Origin: a virus
Direction: 5' to 3' (one strand)
DNA length: 41,427 nucleotides
Virus record (IMG/VR): IMGVR_UViG_3300046005_000634
Location: 1 to 41,427 of that record
The position numbers and the translations under genes are program-made. The notes beneath the pieces are model-generated. The model was not told the origin of the DNA. It did not search any database and saw only the letters and a program-made list of their open reading frames with translations. Positions 1 to 8,521 of this stretch are shown piece after piece (within the stretch, counting starts at the first letter, position 1; each line of letters opens with the position of its first letter).

Positions 1-1
1 C

Positions 2-286
2 TACACAGGAAACGGTTCAAGTCAGACTATTGATTGTGGATTTACAACTGGTGCAAGATTTATACTCATCAAGCGCACGGATTCAACTGGTGACTGGTAT
101 GTATGGGATTCCACACGCGGTATAGTTGCTGGTAACGACCCACATCTAAGCCTAAACACCACAGCAGCAGAAGTTACAACAGACGATTCAATTGACCCTG
201 CGAATTCTGGCTTTATATGTAATCAGGTAGCAGCTACCAATATCAACGTCAACGCAGCCACCTACATTTTTTTGAGTTTTTCCTGA
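2..286 (+). CDS. Tail fibre protein, C-terminal end (partial, 5' end outside window)
   Basis: An open frame enters from the left edge (frame 2) and stops at TGA 284-286, giving about 94 residues. The sequence begins YTGNGSSQTIDCGF and contains RFILIKRTDSTGDWYVWD, then an ending with ATYIFLSFS. This is the C-terminal module of phage tail fibres built from repeated 'YTGNG-x-QTI...W-x-(V/I)WD..RGI' units. The gene starting at 39957 is made of the same kind of unit and runs off the right edge, so the two are probably ends of one fibre gene. The next gene follows after 9 bases with a GAGGA ribosome site overlapping this stop. The role in host-surface contact is inferred from family and position. 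Confidence 0.8.
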   Translation, partial: YTGNGSSQTIDCGFTTGARFILIKRTDSTGDWYVWDSTRGIVAGNDPHLSLNTTAAEVTTDDSIDPANSGFICNQVAATNINVNAATYIFLSFS

Positions 287-295
287 GGAACAACC

Positions 296-802
296 ATGAC
301 ACAATACTTAAATTTACAGACACAACAACTCACAACTGAATCGCAAATCCGTTCAGATAACCCTAACACATCTTACCCACAACCATTCCCTGTGCCTGAC
401 GGCTACGCTTTAGTGTTTGATGCACCACAACCTACATACGACCAGTACAGTGAAACCATTACACAGACTACACCTATACTCACAGATAAAGGTCATTATG
501 AACAGCAGTGGGTTGTTACCCCATTAGCAGACGAAGCATTAACACAGGCACAAGAACGCAAAGTTCAAGACGAACAGCAATCAGCTATTAACGAACAAAA
601 TGCTCAAATAGCTAAAATAGAATCTGATTTTAAAGAGTTCTTAGATTTGAAAAACATTGATTCAATAGGTGAGGCAAGCGCGTTGTTAAACTCAACAAAT
701 GCAACATGGCAAAATGAAGCAGCTCACGCTATTGAGTTGTGGGATTTAACATGGCAAGCGTTTTACAATGATGAGCCTTTACCTGTTTTGGTTTGGGAGT
801 AA
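296..802 (+). CDS. Fibre-associated protein, probable tail fibre assembly chaperone
   Basis: 168 residues. The N-terminal half is rich in Pro, Gln and Tyr (PQPFPVPDGYALVFDAPQPTY), followed by a YSETITQT...YEQQWVVTPL stretch typical of short proteins encoded just after phage fibre genes. Residues about 85-118 are Gln/Glu/Lys-rich and likely form a coiled coil; the C-terminus is acidic and aromatic (PLPVLVWE). Its start has a strong GAGGA site 9 bases after the fibre stop. Fibre assembly is inferred from position and length; it could equally be a small structural fibre component. No catalytic motif is visible. Confidence 0.5.
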   Translation: MTQYLNLQTQQLTTESQIRSDNPNTSYPQPFPVPDGYALVFDAPQPTYDQYSETITQTTPILTDKGHYEQQWVVTPLADEALTQAQERKVQDEQQSAINEQNAQIAKIESDFKEFLDLKNIDSIGEASALLNSTNATWQNEAAHAIELWDLTWQAFYNDEPLPVLVWE

Positions 803-805
803 TAA

Positions 806-2191
806 ATGCCAGTCAATACAAAACACGCCGACTATTCAAAGAATAAACCACTATGGGAAAATTGCGAACACGCAACGCAAGGGCAGTCAGAAATACACGC
901 GCATGGTGTTCAATACTTGCCACGCCTTAGCGGTCAAAACGATGACGAATATAAAGCCTACGTTAAACGCGCATTGTTTTATAACGCTACAGCTAGAACG
1001 GTTGACGGCTTGACTGGAATGCTATTTTTAAAACCTCCTAAAGTTGAATATCCAGCGGCAATGCAAGGCATTATTGATGACGTGACTATGACAGGTTTAT
1101 CGTTGCATCAATTCGCTGAAACGGTAGCTGATGACATTATGGTTTTTGGTCGTTGTGGTGTCTTGGTTGATTATCCACCGATTACAAACGCTTCAACAAT
1201 GGCAGAAATGGTACAACTAGGCGCACGACCTTACGCGACAAAGTATGATGCCGAATCAATCATCAACTGGAAAACTAAGCGCGTGAATAACGTGCAAATG
1301 TTGTCGATGATTGTTTTAAAAGAATCCGCGCAAATTGCTAAAGATGAATTTGAATCAGAAAGCGTGACACGCTATCGCGTATTAGATTTAGATGTTATGT
1401 ATCGTCAACGGGTTTATGAAGAAGATAAGCAAGGCAAAATCACGCAGATTGGTGATGATATTTTCCCGCTAATGAACGGCAATACGATGTCATTTATACC
1501 GTTTGAATTCATTGGTGTGTGTGACAATTCGCCCTGTGTTGATAAACCGCCTTTGCTTGATTTAGTAGACGTAAATTTGTCCCACTATCGAACCAGTGCA
1601 GATTTAGAACATGGTCGTCATTTCACTGGATTGCCTACGCCTGTAGTTTGTGGAGTTCAATTAGAAAGTGGTCAGTCGCTATCAATCGGCAGTGCGAAAG
1701 CGTGGGTATTTCCCGACCCGCAAGCAAGCGCAACATTCTTAGAGTTCACTGGTCAAGGTTTAGGCGAATTGCGTGAAGCTATGCGTGAGAAAGAAAGCAT
1801 GATGGCAACGCTAGGAGCTAGAATGTTAGCACCAGAAAGCAAGGGCATTGAATCAGCACAAACCGCGTCAATTCATCGTGCTGGTGAAAATAGTGTATTG
1901 GCTTCAATATCGCAGTCGATTAGCATTTCATTAACTCACATTCTTGAATGGTTGCGTGATTGGTCAAATATCACTGGCGATGTTTTAGTTGAATTGAATC
2001 GTGATTTTGTACCACCAACCATGACTGCTCAAGACTTGACGGCATTGGTGACAGCGTGGCAAAGCGGAGCAATATCGCACAGCACCTTGTTTGATAATTT
2101 GAAACAGAATGACATTATCGCGGCGGATAAGACGTTTGAAGATGAGCAGGAATTGATTGCAATGAATCCAGTTGGTATGCCATTGTTATGA
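806..2191 (+). CDS. Portal protein (DUF4055-type)
   Basis: 461 residues. The stretch YNATARTVDGLTGMLFLKPP near residue 60, then GRCGVLVDYPP near residue 115, is characteristic of DUF4055 portal-like proteins. Later come a GLPTPVVCG segment, GSAKAWVFPDPQA, and a C-terminal helix-rich part (SISISLTHILEWLRDW) that fits the stem/clip of portals. Portals form the dodecameric DNA entry ring at one capsid vertex. Start is supported by GGGAG 10 bases upstream. The stop overlaps the next start by ATGA, giving translational coupling with the head morphogenesis gene, the usual neighbour. Confidence 0.85.
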   Translation: MPVNTKHADYSKNKPLWENCEHATQGQSEIHAHGVQYLPRLSGQNDDEYKAYVKRALFYNATARTVDGLTGMLFLKPPKVEYPAAMQGIIDDVTMTGLSLHQFAETVADDIMVFGRCGVLVDYPPITNASTMAEMVQLGARPYATKYDAESIINWKTKRVNNVQMLSMIVLKESAQIAKDEFESESVTRYRVLDLDVMYRQRVYEEDKQGKITQIGDDIFPLMNGNTMSFIPFEFIGVCDNSPCVDKPPLLDLVDVNLSHYRTSADLEHGRHFTGLPTPVVCGVQLESGQSLSIGSAKAWVFPDPQASATFLEFTGQGLGELREAMREKESMMATLGARMLAPESKGIESAQTASIHRAGENSVLASISQSISISLTHILEWLRDWSNITGDVLVELNRDFVPPTMTAQDLTALVTAWQSGAISHSTLFDNLKQNDIIAADKTFEDEQELIAMNPVGMPLL

Positions 2192-3219
2192 CGCAAACAG
2201 CCAACGAAATCTTACGCGACAAAACCATTGCACACGAAATTTTACTCAATCGGTATTACACCAACACGACTAAAAAAGTAATGGAGTTATTGCGAGCCGT
2301 TGAAAAGGATTTAGTGAACAAGCTGAAAACACTAGACATTGATAGCAATACAACCATCAAGCAAGTTGATAAACAGCTAGAATCAATTCGAGCTGTTTTA
2401 AACGAAGGTTATGACTTAATGGGGCGCGACTTGTTGCAAGAAATGAAAGATGCGGCAATATACGAACAGGAATGGCAGGCTAAAACCATAACTGCGGCTG
2501 TACCTATTGAATTAAACCTTGTTATGGCTGCACCTGTGACGTTATTTGCAGCTATTGAAGACACGCCATTTCAAGGTAAATTGCTGAAGGAATGGATTGA
2601 TAAACTCGATGCCGAATCGTTTAATTCTATTCAATCCGCCGTTAGAATGGGATTAGTTGAAGGGCAAAGCTATAGCGATATAACACGGCGCATAATCGGC
2701 ACGAAAGCACTGCAATACAGTGATGGCGTTATGCACTTGAATCGAACCAAAACACAGGCGTTAGTTTCAACAGCCGTTGCACATTCAACTAATGCCGCGC
2801 GTGATGAGTTTTACAAAGCAAATGATGATTTGGTTAAATCGGTGCAATTTGTAGCCACGTTGGATATGAGAACCACGCCGATATGTCGCGCTAAAGATGG
2901 TCAAGTTTATCCGCTTGATGCTTATCCAAGACCGCCATTGCATTTTAGATGCCGTAGTGTTGTGACTGCAGTTTTGAAATCGTGGAAGGAATTAGGTTTA
3001 AAAGAACCAACGGCAGGCACACGCTCATCTATGGACGGGCAGGTGGCTGAGACTGAAACATATCAAACATGGTTAGCTAAAAAATCACCTGAATTTCAAG
3101 ACGAAGTTTTAGGCAAAGCACGCGGTGAAATGTTTAGGAATGGCACAACGCTTGATAGGTTTGTTGACGATTCTGGAAAGCAATACACACTTGAACAGTT
3201 GCGTAAGATTGAAAAGTAA
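2188..3219 (+). CDS. Head morphogenesis / minor head protein (Mu gpF-like)
   Basis: 343 residues. The N-terminal half is helical. The C-terminal half carries the gpF-type signature: STAVAHSTNAARDEFYKAN, then VATLDMRTTPICRAKDGQ, then PRPPLHFRCRSVV. These motifs define the Mu gpF/SPP1 gp7 family, proteins bound to the portal inside the procapsid that act early in head assembly. The last 60 residues (TYQTWLAKKSPEFQDEVLG...) are a tail common in DUF4055-linked members. Start overlaps the portal stop by 4 bases. It is followed by the longest non-coding gap in the head region (249 bases). Confidence 0.85.
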   Translation: MTQTANEILRDKTIAHEILLNRYYTNTTKKVMELLRAVEKDLVNKLKTLDIDSNTTIKQVDKQLESIRAVLNEGYDLMGRDLLQEMKDAAIYEQEWQAKTITAAVPIELNLVMAAPVTLFAAIEDTPFQGKLLKEWIDKLDAESFNSIQSAVRMGLVEGQSYSDITRRIIGTKALQYSDGVMHLNRTKTQALVSTAVAHSTNAARDEFYKANDDLVKSVQFVATLDMRTTPICRAKDGQVYPLDAYPRPPLHFRCRSVVTAVLKSWKELGLKEPTAGTRSSMDGQVAETETYQTWLAKKSPEFQDEVLGKARGEMFRNGTTLDRFVDDSGKQYTLEQLRKIEK

Positions 3220-3468
3220 GGCATAATCCGTGCATCTAAACAACGCCATTGGTTAGATTCCTAAATTGGTAAAAGCCTAAGATTGCAAACACGGCTTAAA
3301 ATAGAATTGCAGATAACCACGCAAACATTTACAGTTAAAAATTGCTACAAATCGAAAAATTTTTGATCGGATAGTTCGATAGTAGCGTTGTTTTAGTGGT
3401 ATTTAAAAGCCCTGTTGTCGTGACAGGGCAAAACTTAACAGGCAGAGCCTAAAAACCCAGAGGGTAAA
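3220..3468 (+). promoter_or_regulatory. Structured non-coding leader before the scaffold gene
   Basis: 249 bases without an ORF. Possible pairings are CCGTG 3228-3232 with CACGG 3290-3294, enclosing a hairpin ATCTAA 3234-3239 / TTAGAT 3253-3258. AAGCC 3273-3277 can alternatively pair with GGCTT 3293-3297, competing with the first stem. A 7-bp GC-rich hairpin lies at 3409-3429 (GCCCTGT/ACAGGGC). No clear sigma70 promoter is seen. A GAGGGT ribosome site precedes the scaffold ATG. Function is unknown: a transcript leader or processing site are both possible. Confidence 0.4.
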
Positions 3469-4086
3469 ATGACAGACAAAACATATACACAAGAAGAATT
3501 AGACGCGGCGATTGAAGACGCAACGCAGCCACTAATTAAAAAACGCGACGAATTACTCAAAGAAGTAAAGGTCGCACGCAAAAACTTAGAAAACGTCGGT
3601 GACGTTGAAAAGTTACACGAACGCATTGAAGCACTCGAAACAGAGCGCGACACGCTTGTAAAACAAACAAAAGAAACCACTAAACAATTAGAAACCGTTG
3701 CAAAACAATTAGAAAGTGAATCAGGTTTTACTTCAAAATTGCTTTTAGACAACGGATTGACTGACGCATTAGTGAAAGCTGGTATTAAAAAAGAATTATT
3801 GCCTGCTGCAAAGGCTTTGTTTTCACAACAAGCAAAAGTAATTGCTGATGGTGAAAGTCGTAAGGCTGTTATTGGTGACAAGGAGTTATCCGCATTCGTA
3901 ACTGAATGGTCAGCAAGCGACGAAGGAAAGCATTTTGTATCCGCTCCTGCAAATGGTGGTGGTGGTGCTGATGGTAGTAAAAATACGCCGCAAGGCGATA
4001 AAGTAGTAAATCGTTCAACATGGGATACAATGTCACACGTTGAGCGGTCACAATTTGCAACAAGTGGCGGTAAAGTTACAGATTAA
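3469..4086 (+). CDS. Capsid scaffold protein
   Basis: 205 residues, strongly charged and helical. Residues about 5-90 form a long predicted coiled coil (QEELDAAIEDATQPLIKKRD, then repeated KxxE heptads). The middle has the typical 'LLLDNGLTDALVKAGI' element, followed by a glycine-rich linker (GGGGADGS) and a short basic/hydrophobic C-terminal segment (WDTMSHVERSQFA), where scaffolds usually touch the coat. Position directly before the coat gene supports the call. The SD is GAGGGT. Scaffolds direct procapsid assembly and leave before DNA packaging. Confidence 0.8.
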   Translation: MTDKTYTQEELDAAIEDATQPLIKKRDELLKEVKVARKNLENVGDVEKLHERIEALETERDTLVKQTKETTKQLETVAKQLESESGFTSKLLLDNGLTDALVKAGIKKELLPAAKALFSQQAKVIADGESRKAVIGDKELSAFVTEWSASDEGKHFVSAPANGGGGADGSKNTPQGDKVVNRSTWDTMSHVERSQFATSGGKVTD

Positions 4087-4094
4087 ACCCTGTA

Positions 4095-4136
4095 TGTGTT
4101 ACCGCTTTAAAATTTAATCTTTAAAAAGGTAACACA
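4095..4136 (+). promoter_or_regulatory. Hairpin covering the coat gene ribosome binding site
   Basis: TGTGTTACC (4095-4103) and GGTAACACA (4128-4136) form a perfect 9-bp inverted repeat with a 24-base AT-rich loop. The right arm ends 2 bases before the coat ATG at 4139 and includes part of the AAAGGT Shine-Dalgarno sequence, so folding would limit initiation. The loop carries no stop-free coding frame of note. Confidence 0.55.
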
Positions 4137-4138
4137 AC

Positions 4139-5287
4139 ATGGCAAACACGCTAACAAATCTCGCAGCCGACATCTACAAGGCTGCTGACATCGTAGGGCG
4201 CGAATTAGTAGGTTTTATTCCGTCTGCTACAATCAATGGTGACGCAACAACCCGCGCTGCAAAAGGCGATACAATCCGTTCACATTTCACACGCACGCCG
4301 ACCGTCAATACATCGTTTGCGCCTTCGATGACAATTCCTGAAGGTACAGACCAAACGGTTGATAACAAAACCATGACGATTGACACTTATGCAAGTGTTC
4401 AAATTCCGTGGACTGGTGAAGAAATCAAACACGTTAATAATGGTTCTGGTTTTGAAACCATTTACGGCGACCAAATCAAGCAAGCTATCCGCGCATTGTG
4501 CAACAAAATCGAAGTTGATTTATTCACAGCAACTTACAAAGGTGCAAGCCGCGCTGTAGGTGCTGCTGGTACAACTCCTTTCGGTTCAAACTTTGACGTA
4601 ATCGCTGAGGCACGTCAAATCTTAGTTGATAACGGCGCACCGATTGACAACCAGATTACTGCTGTTTTAAATACGGCTGCTGGTACAAAATTGCGTAACC
4701 TTGCATCATTGCAACAAGTTAATACAAGTGGTTCAACTGACTTATTGCGTCAAGGCACGTTGCTTGATTTGCAAGGTGTGATGATTAAAGAATCGGCTGG
4801 TGTTACTTCACACACCAAAGGCGGTGGCGCGAACTATGTAACAAGCGGTTCAACTGCTGTAGGCGTTAAAGACATTGCATTAGTTACAGGCACAGGCACA
4901 GTTTTAGCGGGTGACGTGGTAACTTTTGCAGCTGATACTACTAACAAATACATCGTGGGAACTGGTGTTGCTGCTGCTGGCACAATTTCGTTAAACGAAA
5001 CAGGCGCAAGAGTTGTTATTCCAACTGCTAACGCGATGACTATCGGCAACAGTTACACGCCTAACGTGGTATTCCATAAACAAGCCGTTGAGTTAGGTAT
5101 TCGTCCACCTGCAATGCCTAACGGCGGCGATAGTGCAGTTGACATGATGACAATTCAAGACCCAAATAGCGGTTTAGTGTTTGAAGTAGCTGTTTATAAA
5201 GGCTACATGAAAACCATGATTGAGATTCGTTGTTTATATGGTGTTAAAGTCTGGAAACCTGACTTTATTGCTACCATCATGGGTTAA
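4139..5287 (+). CDS. Major capsid (coat) protein, P22 gp5-like
   Basis: 382 residues. The beginning (MANTLTNLAADIYKAADIVGRELVGFIPS) and the middle (QIPWTGEEIKHVN, IKQAIRALCNKIEVDLF, LDLQGVMIKESAGV) match the P22-type coat family, which has an HK97 fold with an extra domain. A Gly/Ala/Thr-rich beta segment at about residues 220-300 may be a surface insertion. It is preceded by the scaffold gene and followed by an intrinsic terminator, as expected for the most heavily expressed gene. The start has an AAAGGT site that sits in a hairpin. Confidence 0.9.
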   Translation: MANTLTNLAADIYKAADIVGRELVGFIPSATINGDATTRAAKGDTIRSHFTRTPTVNTSFAPSMTIPEGTDQTVDNKTMTIDTYASVQIPWTGEEIKHVNNGSGFETIYGDQIKQAIRALCNKIEVDLFTATYKGASRAVGAAGTTPFGSNFDVIAEARQILVDNGAPIDNQITAVLNTAAGTKLRNLASLQQVNTSGSTDLLRQGTLLDLQGVMIKESAGVTSHTKGGGANYVTSGSTAVGVKDIALVTGTGTVLAGDVVTFAADTTNKYIVGTGVAAAGTISLNETGARVVIPTANAMTIGNSYTPNVVFHKQAVELGIRPPAMPNGGDSAVDMMTIQDPNSGLVFEVAVYKGYMKTMIEIRCLYGVKVWKPDFIATIMG

Positions 5288-5299
5288 TCGTAATCCGTT

Positions 5300-5340
5300 A
5301 AAAAAGAGCCTTGCAGGTGCAAACTTGCAGGGCTTTTTTA
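5300..5340 (+). terminator. Intrinsic terminator after the coat gene
   Basis: Stem AGCCTTGCA / TTGCAGGGCT (one wobble) with a short loop, followed by TTTTTT and preceded by an A-tract. It lies 12 bases after the coat stop and 22 before the next ATG. It would limit read-through from the coat gene into the next gene. Confidence 0.85.
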
Positions 5341-5362
5341 ATATCTAAATTTTGAGGTAATT

Positions 5363-6640
5363 ATGACAAGTGTAGCGCAAGGCATTTACACAGAGGCTGA
5401 TGGCGATACGGTTAAATCAGCTATTGCAACATCAAGCAAAGGCAATCTATTTTCACAAATCGTTGACGAAGTAGGACACTCTCCAAGCGTTAGCGTATTT
5501 GGTGATTTATGCGTATCAGCAAGACACGCCGACATTTTGGCTAAGTTTGCTCATGGATTGAGTGAGTTTGAAGCGATTAAAACCGCAACAGGTACAGGCA
5601 ACCACGATACCAATAATGGTGCATTAACGCTCACAACTGGTGCAAGTACAAACAGTAGCTGTAAAGTGGTTAGCCGTGACGCTGTGCGATATGTAGCAGG
5701 CTATCAAATGTACGCTAATTTCACAGCTGCATTTATTTCAGCACCAGTAGCAGGTAGCGTTCGTGATATTGGCTTTAGCAATGAAAAAGACGGTTTTATT
5801 ATTGTCGATGATGCTGGCACGTTTAAGGTTCGACACATTAGAACCAATGGTGCAACGTATCGAGAAGTTAGCCGCAATAATTGGGACGATCCGCTAAATG
5901 GCTCGGGAGAAAGTGGTTTAAACATTGATTTCAGCAAAACAAACATCTTTCAAATCACATTCGGTCATTTAGGAATTGCACCCGTCACGTTTTGGGTTCA
6001 CAACGGTTTTAGGTTTGTACCATTTCATACGTTTTATTATGCGAACCTGCAAACAGAGCCACATCTTGTAAATCCATATCTTGAAATGGTTGCAAAAGTT
6101 ACCAACACAACCAACACGGCGGCGGCAACTCTACTCACAGCATCATGGAATTGCGGCACGATTCACGGCGTTGATTTAGATGCAACGTCAAGTAATCGCA
6201 GATTTAACCAAGAAGTGCTTGCAACATCAATCACAACTGAACGCCCTATTTTAAGTATTAAGAATAAAGCAGATTATCCAACGGGCGGTCTTGAAAACTT
6301 TGTTAAAACGCTTATCAATTCGATGCAAGGCGTGTGTGAAGGAAATGGCACAAACACAATCAAATTCAGATTGTACAAAAACGCCACGCTAACCACTGGA
6401 ACAACAACCTACACAGATAAAAACAGCGTGAATAGCTGTGTTCAAGTCAATACAGGTGCAACGGGATTCACAGGTGGCACGCAGGTATGGTTTGACGTTG
6501 CCGCGCGAAATGTCGGATTTAGATTCACCATTGGCGATAAAAACATTTTCTTATATCCAAATGAAACTTTAACACTAACCGCTCAAAGTGCATCAAGTGT
6601 TAGTGCTGAATTTAGTTTTGATTGGATTGAAAAACATTAA
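5363..6640 (+). CDS. Predicted virion surface/structural protein, beta-rich
   Basis: 425 residues. It starts MTSVAQGIYTEADGDTVKSA, then shows alternating beta-strand patterns: DIGFSNEKDGFIIVDDAGTF, then IFQITFGHLGIAPVTFWVH, then FVPFHTFYYANLQTEPHL. This resembles proteins in other phages that follow the coat gene or sit among fibre genes and carry a lectin-like beta sandwich. No enzyme motif is seen. Position after the coat gene and a terminator suggests a head decoration or fibre protein present in lower copy. Function is inferred; the fold guess is weak. Confidence 0.55.
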   Translation: MTSVAQGIYTEADGDTVKSAIATSSKGNLFSQIVDEVGHSPSVSVFGDLCVSARHADILAKFAHGLSEFEAIKTATGTGNHDTNNGALTLTTGASTNSSCKVVSRDAVRYVAGYQMYANFTAAFISAPVAGSVRDIGFSNEKDGFIIVDDAGTFKVRHIRTNGATYREVSRNNWDDPLNGSGESGLNIDFSKTNIFQITFGHLGIAPVTFWVHNGFRFVPFHTFYYANLQTEPHLVNPYLEMVAKVTNTTNTAAATLLTASWNCGTIHGVDLDATSSNRRFNQEVLATSITTERPILSIKNKADYPTGGLENFVKTLINSMQGVCEGNGTNTIKFRLYKNATLTTGTTTYTDKNSVNSCVQVNTGATGFTGGTQVWFDVAARNVGFRFTIGDKNIFLYPNETLTLTAQSASSVSAEFSFDWIEKH

Positions 6641-6696
6641 CCAATAAAACTATACCGCCCAAAATAACACGGTATAGTTATTGGTATGATTTTTTT
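6641..6696 (+). terminator. Long hairpin with T7 tract after the surface protein gene
   Basis: Arms 6641-6657 and 6670-6684 pair over 15 bp with a 2-base bulge (CCAATAA..ACTATACCG / CGGTATAGT..ATTGG). A TTTTTTT run follows at 6690-6696. It starts right after the stop codon. The arms also contain the GGTATAG repeat found elsewhere in the window, so it may be a protein site as well as a terminator. Confidence 0.55.
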
Positions 6697-6872
6697 AAGT
6701 GTTTGATTTTGTTTATATTTTAACTATACCATACCGATATTTTAACGGTATGGTATGCGGTATAATTTGTAAGTCTTTGATTTTAAAAGAAAATACTTTA
6801 AAAAATAACGCTTGATTTTAGCAAAAAAATACCCTACCCTAGCGCACTAGCGCGACGGGTTGGGGTATTTTT
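6651..6872 (+). repeat. GGTAT repeat cluster, locus 1 (palindromic)
   Basis: Eight GGTAT/ATACC pentamers lie within 6651-6766, and two more at 6828 and 6865. A perfect 11-bp palindrome, ATACCATACCG (6726-6736) and CGGTATGGTAT (6746-6756), is separated by 9 bases and followed by a TATAAT box at 6761-6766. The same repeat and palindrome design recurs at 31590-31695. The region is AT-rich and has no convincing ORF. Confidence 0.7.
6824..6872. terminator. Bidirectional terminator-like hairpin
   Basis: AAAAATACCCTACCC pairs with GGGTTGGGGTATTTTT (one small mismatch) around a loop TAGCGCACTAGCGCGAC. The A- and T-tracts flank the stem on both sides, so it could terminate in either direction. It ends about 42 bases before the ATG used for the next gene. 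Confidence 0.65.
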
Positions 6873-6913
6873 CTAAGCGCAAAAATTATCAACTCAAATT
6901 TCGGTATTTTGGT

Positions 6914-7411
6914 ATGACACTAATAGTAGAAGATGGCACTGGGTTAGCAAATGCCGAAAGTTATGCGAGCGTTGCTGATTTTAAAACGTATCACGCTAAC
7001 ATTGGTAATGATGTTACTTTGATTGCTGATACAACAATCGAGCAACTGTTACGCCGCGCTACTCAATACATGGTTGCTGTATATCGTCAACGCTGGCAAG
7101 GTCGCAGAACATTAAGCACGCAAGCGTTAGATTTTCCACGCTATGATGTTTTTGTTGATGGTTATTCTGTTTTGTCTAACATTGTGCCATTGGAAGTTAA
7201 AAACGCTTGTTGTGAGTTAGCCTTAAAAGCAAATAGCGCAACATTATTGGCTGACCAAACGCAAAAAGTAATTCGTGAGAAAGTAGATGTTATTGAAGTT
7301 GAATATAGTGAATTTTCACCATCTCAAACAAGATATTCACAAATCGACAATTTGTTATCTGTTTTCTTATCATCCGCAAATAGCTTTGAAGCTAAGGCTT
7401 TACGAGTATGA
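6914..7411 (+). CDS. Head-tail connector protein (DnaT-like family)
   Basis: 165 residues from ATG 6914. It opens TLIVEDGTGLANAESYASVADFKTYH, the signature of the phage family labelled 'DnaT-like ssDNA-binding' by fold; in phages it sits between coat and tail genes and is likely a connector like P22 gp4/HK97 gp6. A helical middle (TIEQLLRRATQYM) and LDFPRYDVF fit the family. An upstream TTG at 6860 would add 18 residues but lies inside the terminator stem, and family proteins begin at the M(T/A)LIVEDG position. The ribosome site is weak. The stop overlaps the next start by 4 bases. Confidence 0.75.
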   Translation: MTLIVEDGTGLANAESYASVADFKTYHANIGNDVTLIADTTIEQLLRRATQYMVAVYRQRWQGRRTLSTQALDFPRYDVFVDGYSVLSNIVPLEVKNACCELALKANSATLLADQTQKVIREKVDVIEVEYSEFSPSQTRYSQIDNLLSVFLSSANSFEAKALRV

Positions 7412-7767
7412 CACTCGACACAAAAGCACGCGCAACCGCAGATAAGTTAATCGGCAAATTCGGCAAGCAAGTAACTTTAACGCGCGTAATTGAAGGAACT
7501 TATAATCCTGATACTGGTGAATTATCTGGTGGTTCGACAACTACGCAAACCGTAGCGGCATTGGTTAAAGACTTTAATGGTATTGAGATTTTAAGTGGTG
7601 CAATTCAATCGGGTGATAGAAAGGTCAGTATTGCGGCATTAAACGCCACGGAGCCACAAATAGGCGATAAAATGACTGTTGATTCATTGGTTTATAATGT
7701 GCTTGCGGTAAAAAGCATTTGGAGTGGTGAAAAAGTGGCTATTTATGAAATGCAGGTTAGAAAATGA
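7408..7767 (+). CDS. Head-tail joining protein
   Basis: 119 residues, beta-rich, with KFGKQVTLTRV followed by a 'G-x-YNPDTGEL' loop and AALVKDFNG. This pattern is typical of phage head-tail joining/head-closure proteins (HK97 gp7/gpFII-like barrels). It is coupled to both neighbours by 4-base overlaps inside the connector set. Assignment rests on size, order and these motifs. Confidence 0.65.
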   Translation: MTLDTKARATADKLIGKFGKQVTLTRVIEGTYNPDTGELSGGSTTTQTVAALVKDFNGIEILSGAIQSGDRKVSIAALNATEPQIGDKMTVDSLVYNVLAVKSIWSGEKVAIYEMQVRK

Positions 7768-8099
7768 GTTTTAATGATGTCACGTCACGAATACAGCAAA
7801 GAGTTAATCAGCAAGTACGATCCGTAACTATTGGCGTATTTTCGAGCGTTATTAAAATGACCCCTGTTGATACTGGACGCGCAAAAGGTAACTGGCAATG
7901 CACAATTGGCAGCCCTGCAAATACGATTAACCAGTTAGCGGATAGTGAAGGATCAATGATTGCAACCGTACCAAATGAAGCAGGTGCAAAAGTTTATCTT
8001 ACAAACAATTTACCATACATTCAAAAACTCGAATATGGTCATAGCACGCAAGCCCCAAGTGGCATGGTTAGAATTTCTATTGATAGGTTCGCGCAATGA
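7764..8099 (+). CDS. Tail completion / minor tail protein (HK97 gp10-like)
   Basis: 111 residues. The motif MTPVDTGRAKGNW near residue 31 and the ending YIQKLEYGHSTQAPSGMVR are hallmarks of the HK97 gp10 family, small proteins at the neck between head and tail. Overlaps of 4 bases upstream and downstream couple it to the joining protein and tail terminator. Length is normal for the family. Confidence 0.75.
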   Translation: MSFNDVTSRIQQRVNQQVRSVTIGVFSSVIKMTPVDTGRAKGNWQCTIGSPANTINQLADSEGSMIATVPNEAGAKVYLTNNLPYIQKLEYGHSTQAPSGMVRISIDRFAQ

Positions 8100-8500
8100 G
8101 TATCACGGCAATTAAAACCGCATTGGAATCTAAACTAAATACGCTAACACCTGCATTAGCTACAGCATGGGAAAGCGTGCCATTTACACCCGTTAGCGGT
8201 ACTCCATATCAGCAGGTTAATTTATTGCCGTCTGATACTGTGAATCCGTCTATTGGTGATGGACATTATCGTGAAAAAGGCATCTTTCAAGTAACGCTTT
8301 GCTATCCTGCAAACGTAGGCACAAAAACAGCAACACAACGCGCTGATTTGCTGTGTACACACTTCAAGCGCGGCACAACCATGACAAACAGCGGAATCAA
8401 TGTTTTAATTCATAAAACACCCGCTAAATCACAATTCATTACCGATGGTGATAGAATACGCATTGCCATTAGCATTTACTGGCAAGCTGACATTTTTTAA
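8096..8500 (+). CDS. Tail terminator protein (DUF4128-like)
   Basis: 134 residues. The N-terminal helix (ITAIKTALESKLNTL), PYQQVNLLPSD and GIFQVTLCYPANVGT match DUF4128 proteins, relatives of lambda gpU that cap the tail tube after it reaches tape-measure length. The gene comes immediately before the tube gene, the usual place. The start overlaps the previous stop by 4 bases. Confidence 0.75.
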   Translation: MSITAIKTALESKLNTLTPALATAWESVPFTPVSGTPYQQVNLLPSDTVNPSIGDGHYREKGIFQVTLCYPANVGTKTATQRADLLCTHFKRGTTMTNSGINVLIHKTPAKSQFITDGDRIRIAISIYWQADIF

Positions 8501-8521
8501 ACTTTAACTCGAGGGTAAGCA

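Noticed and set aside
3409-3429. GCCCTGT/ACAGGGC hairpin as a plus-strand terminator
   Set aside because: No T-run follows on the plus strand; kept only as a structural element of the leader.
3435-3881. 148-residue minus-strand ORF opposite the scaffold gene
   Set aside because: Ser/Phe-rich shadow of a Glu/Lys-rich coding region; the plus frame is clearly real.
6860-6913. Upstream TTG start giving an 18-residue extension of the DnaT-like connector
   Set aside because: It sits inside a terminator stem, and family proteins begin at the M-LIVEDG position.
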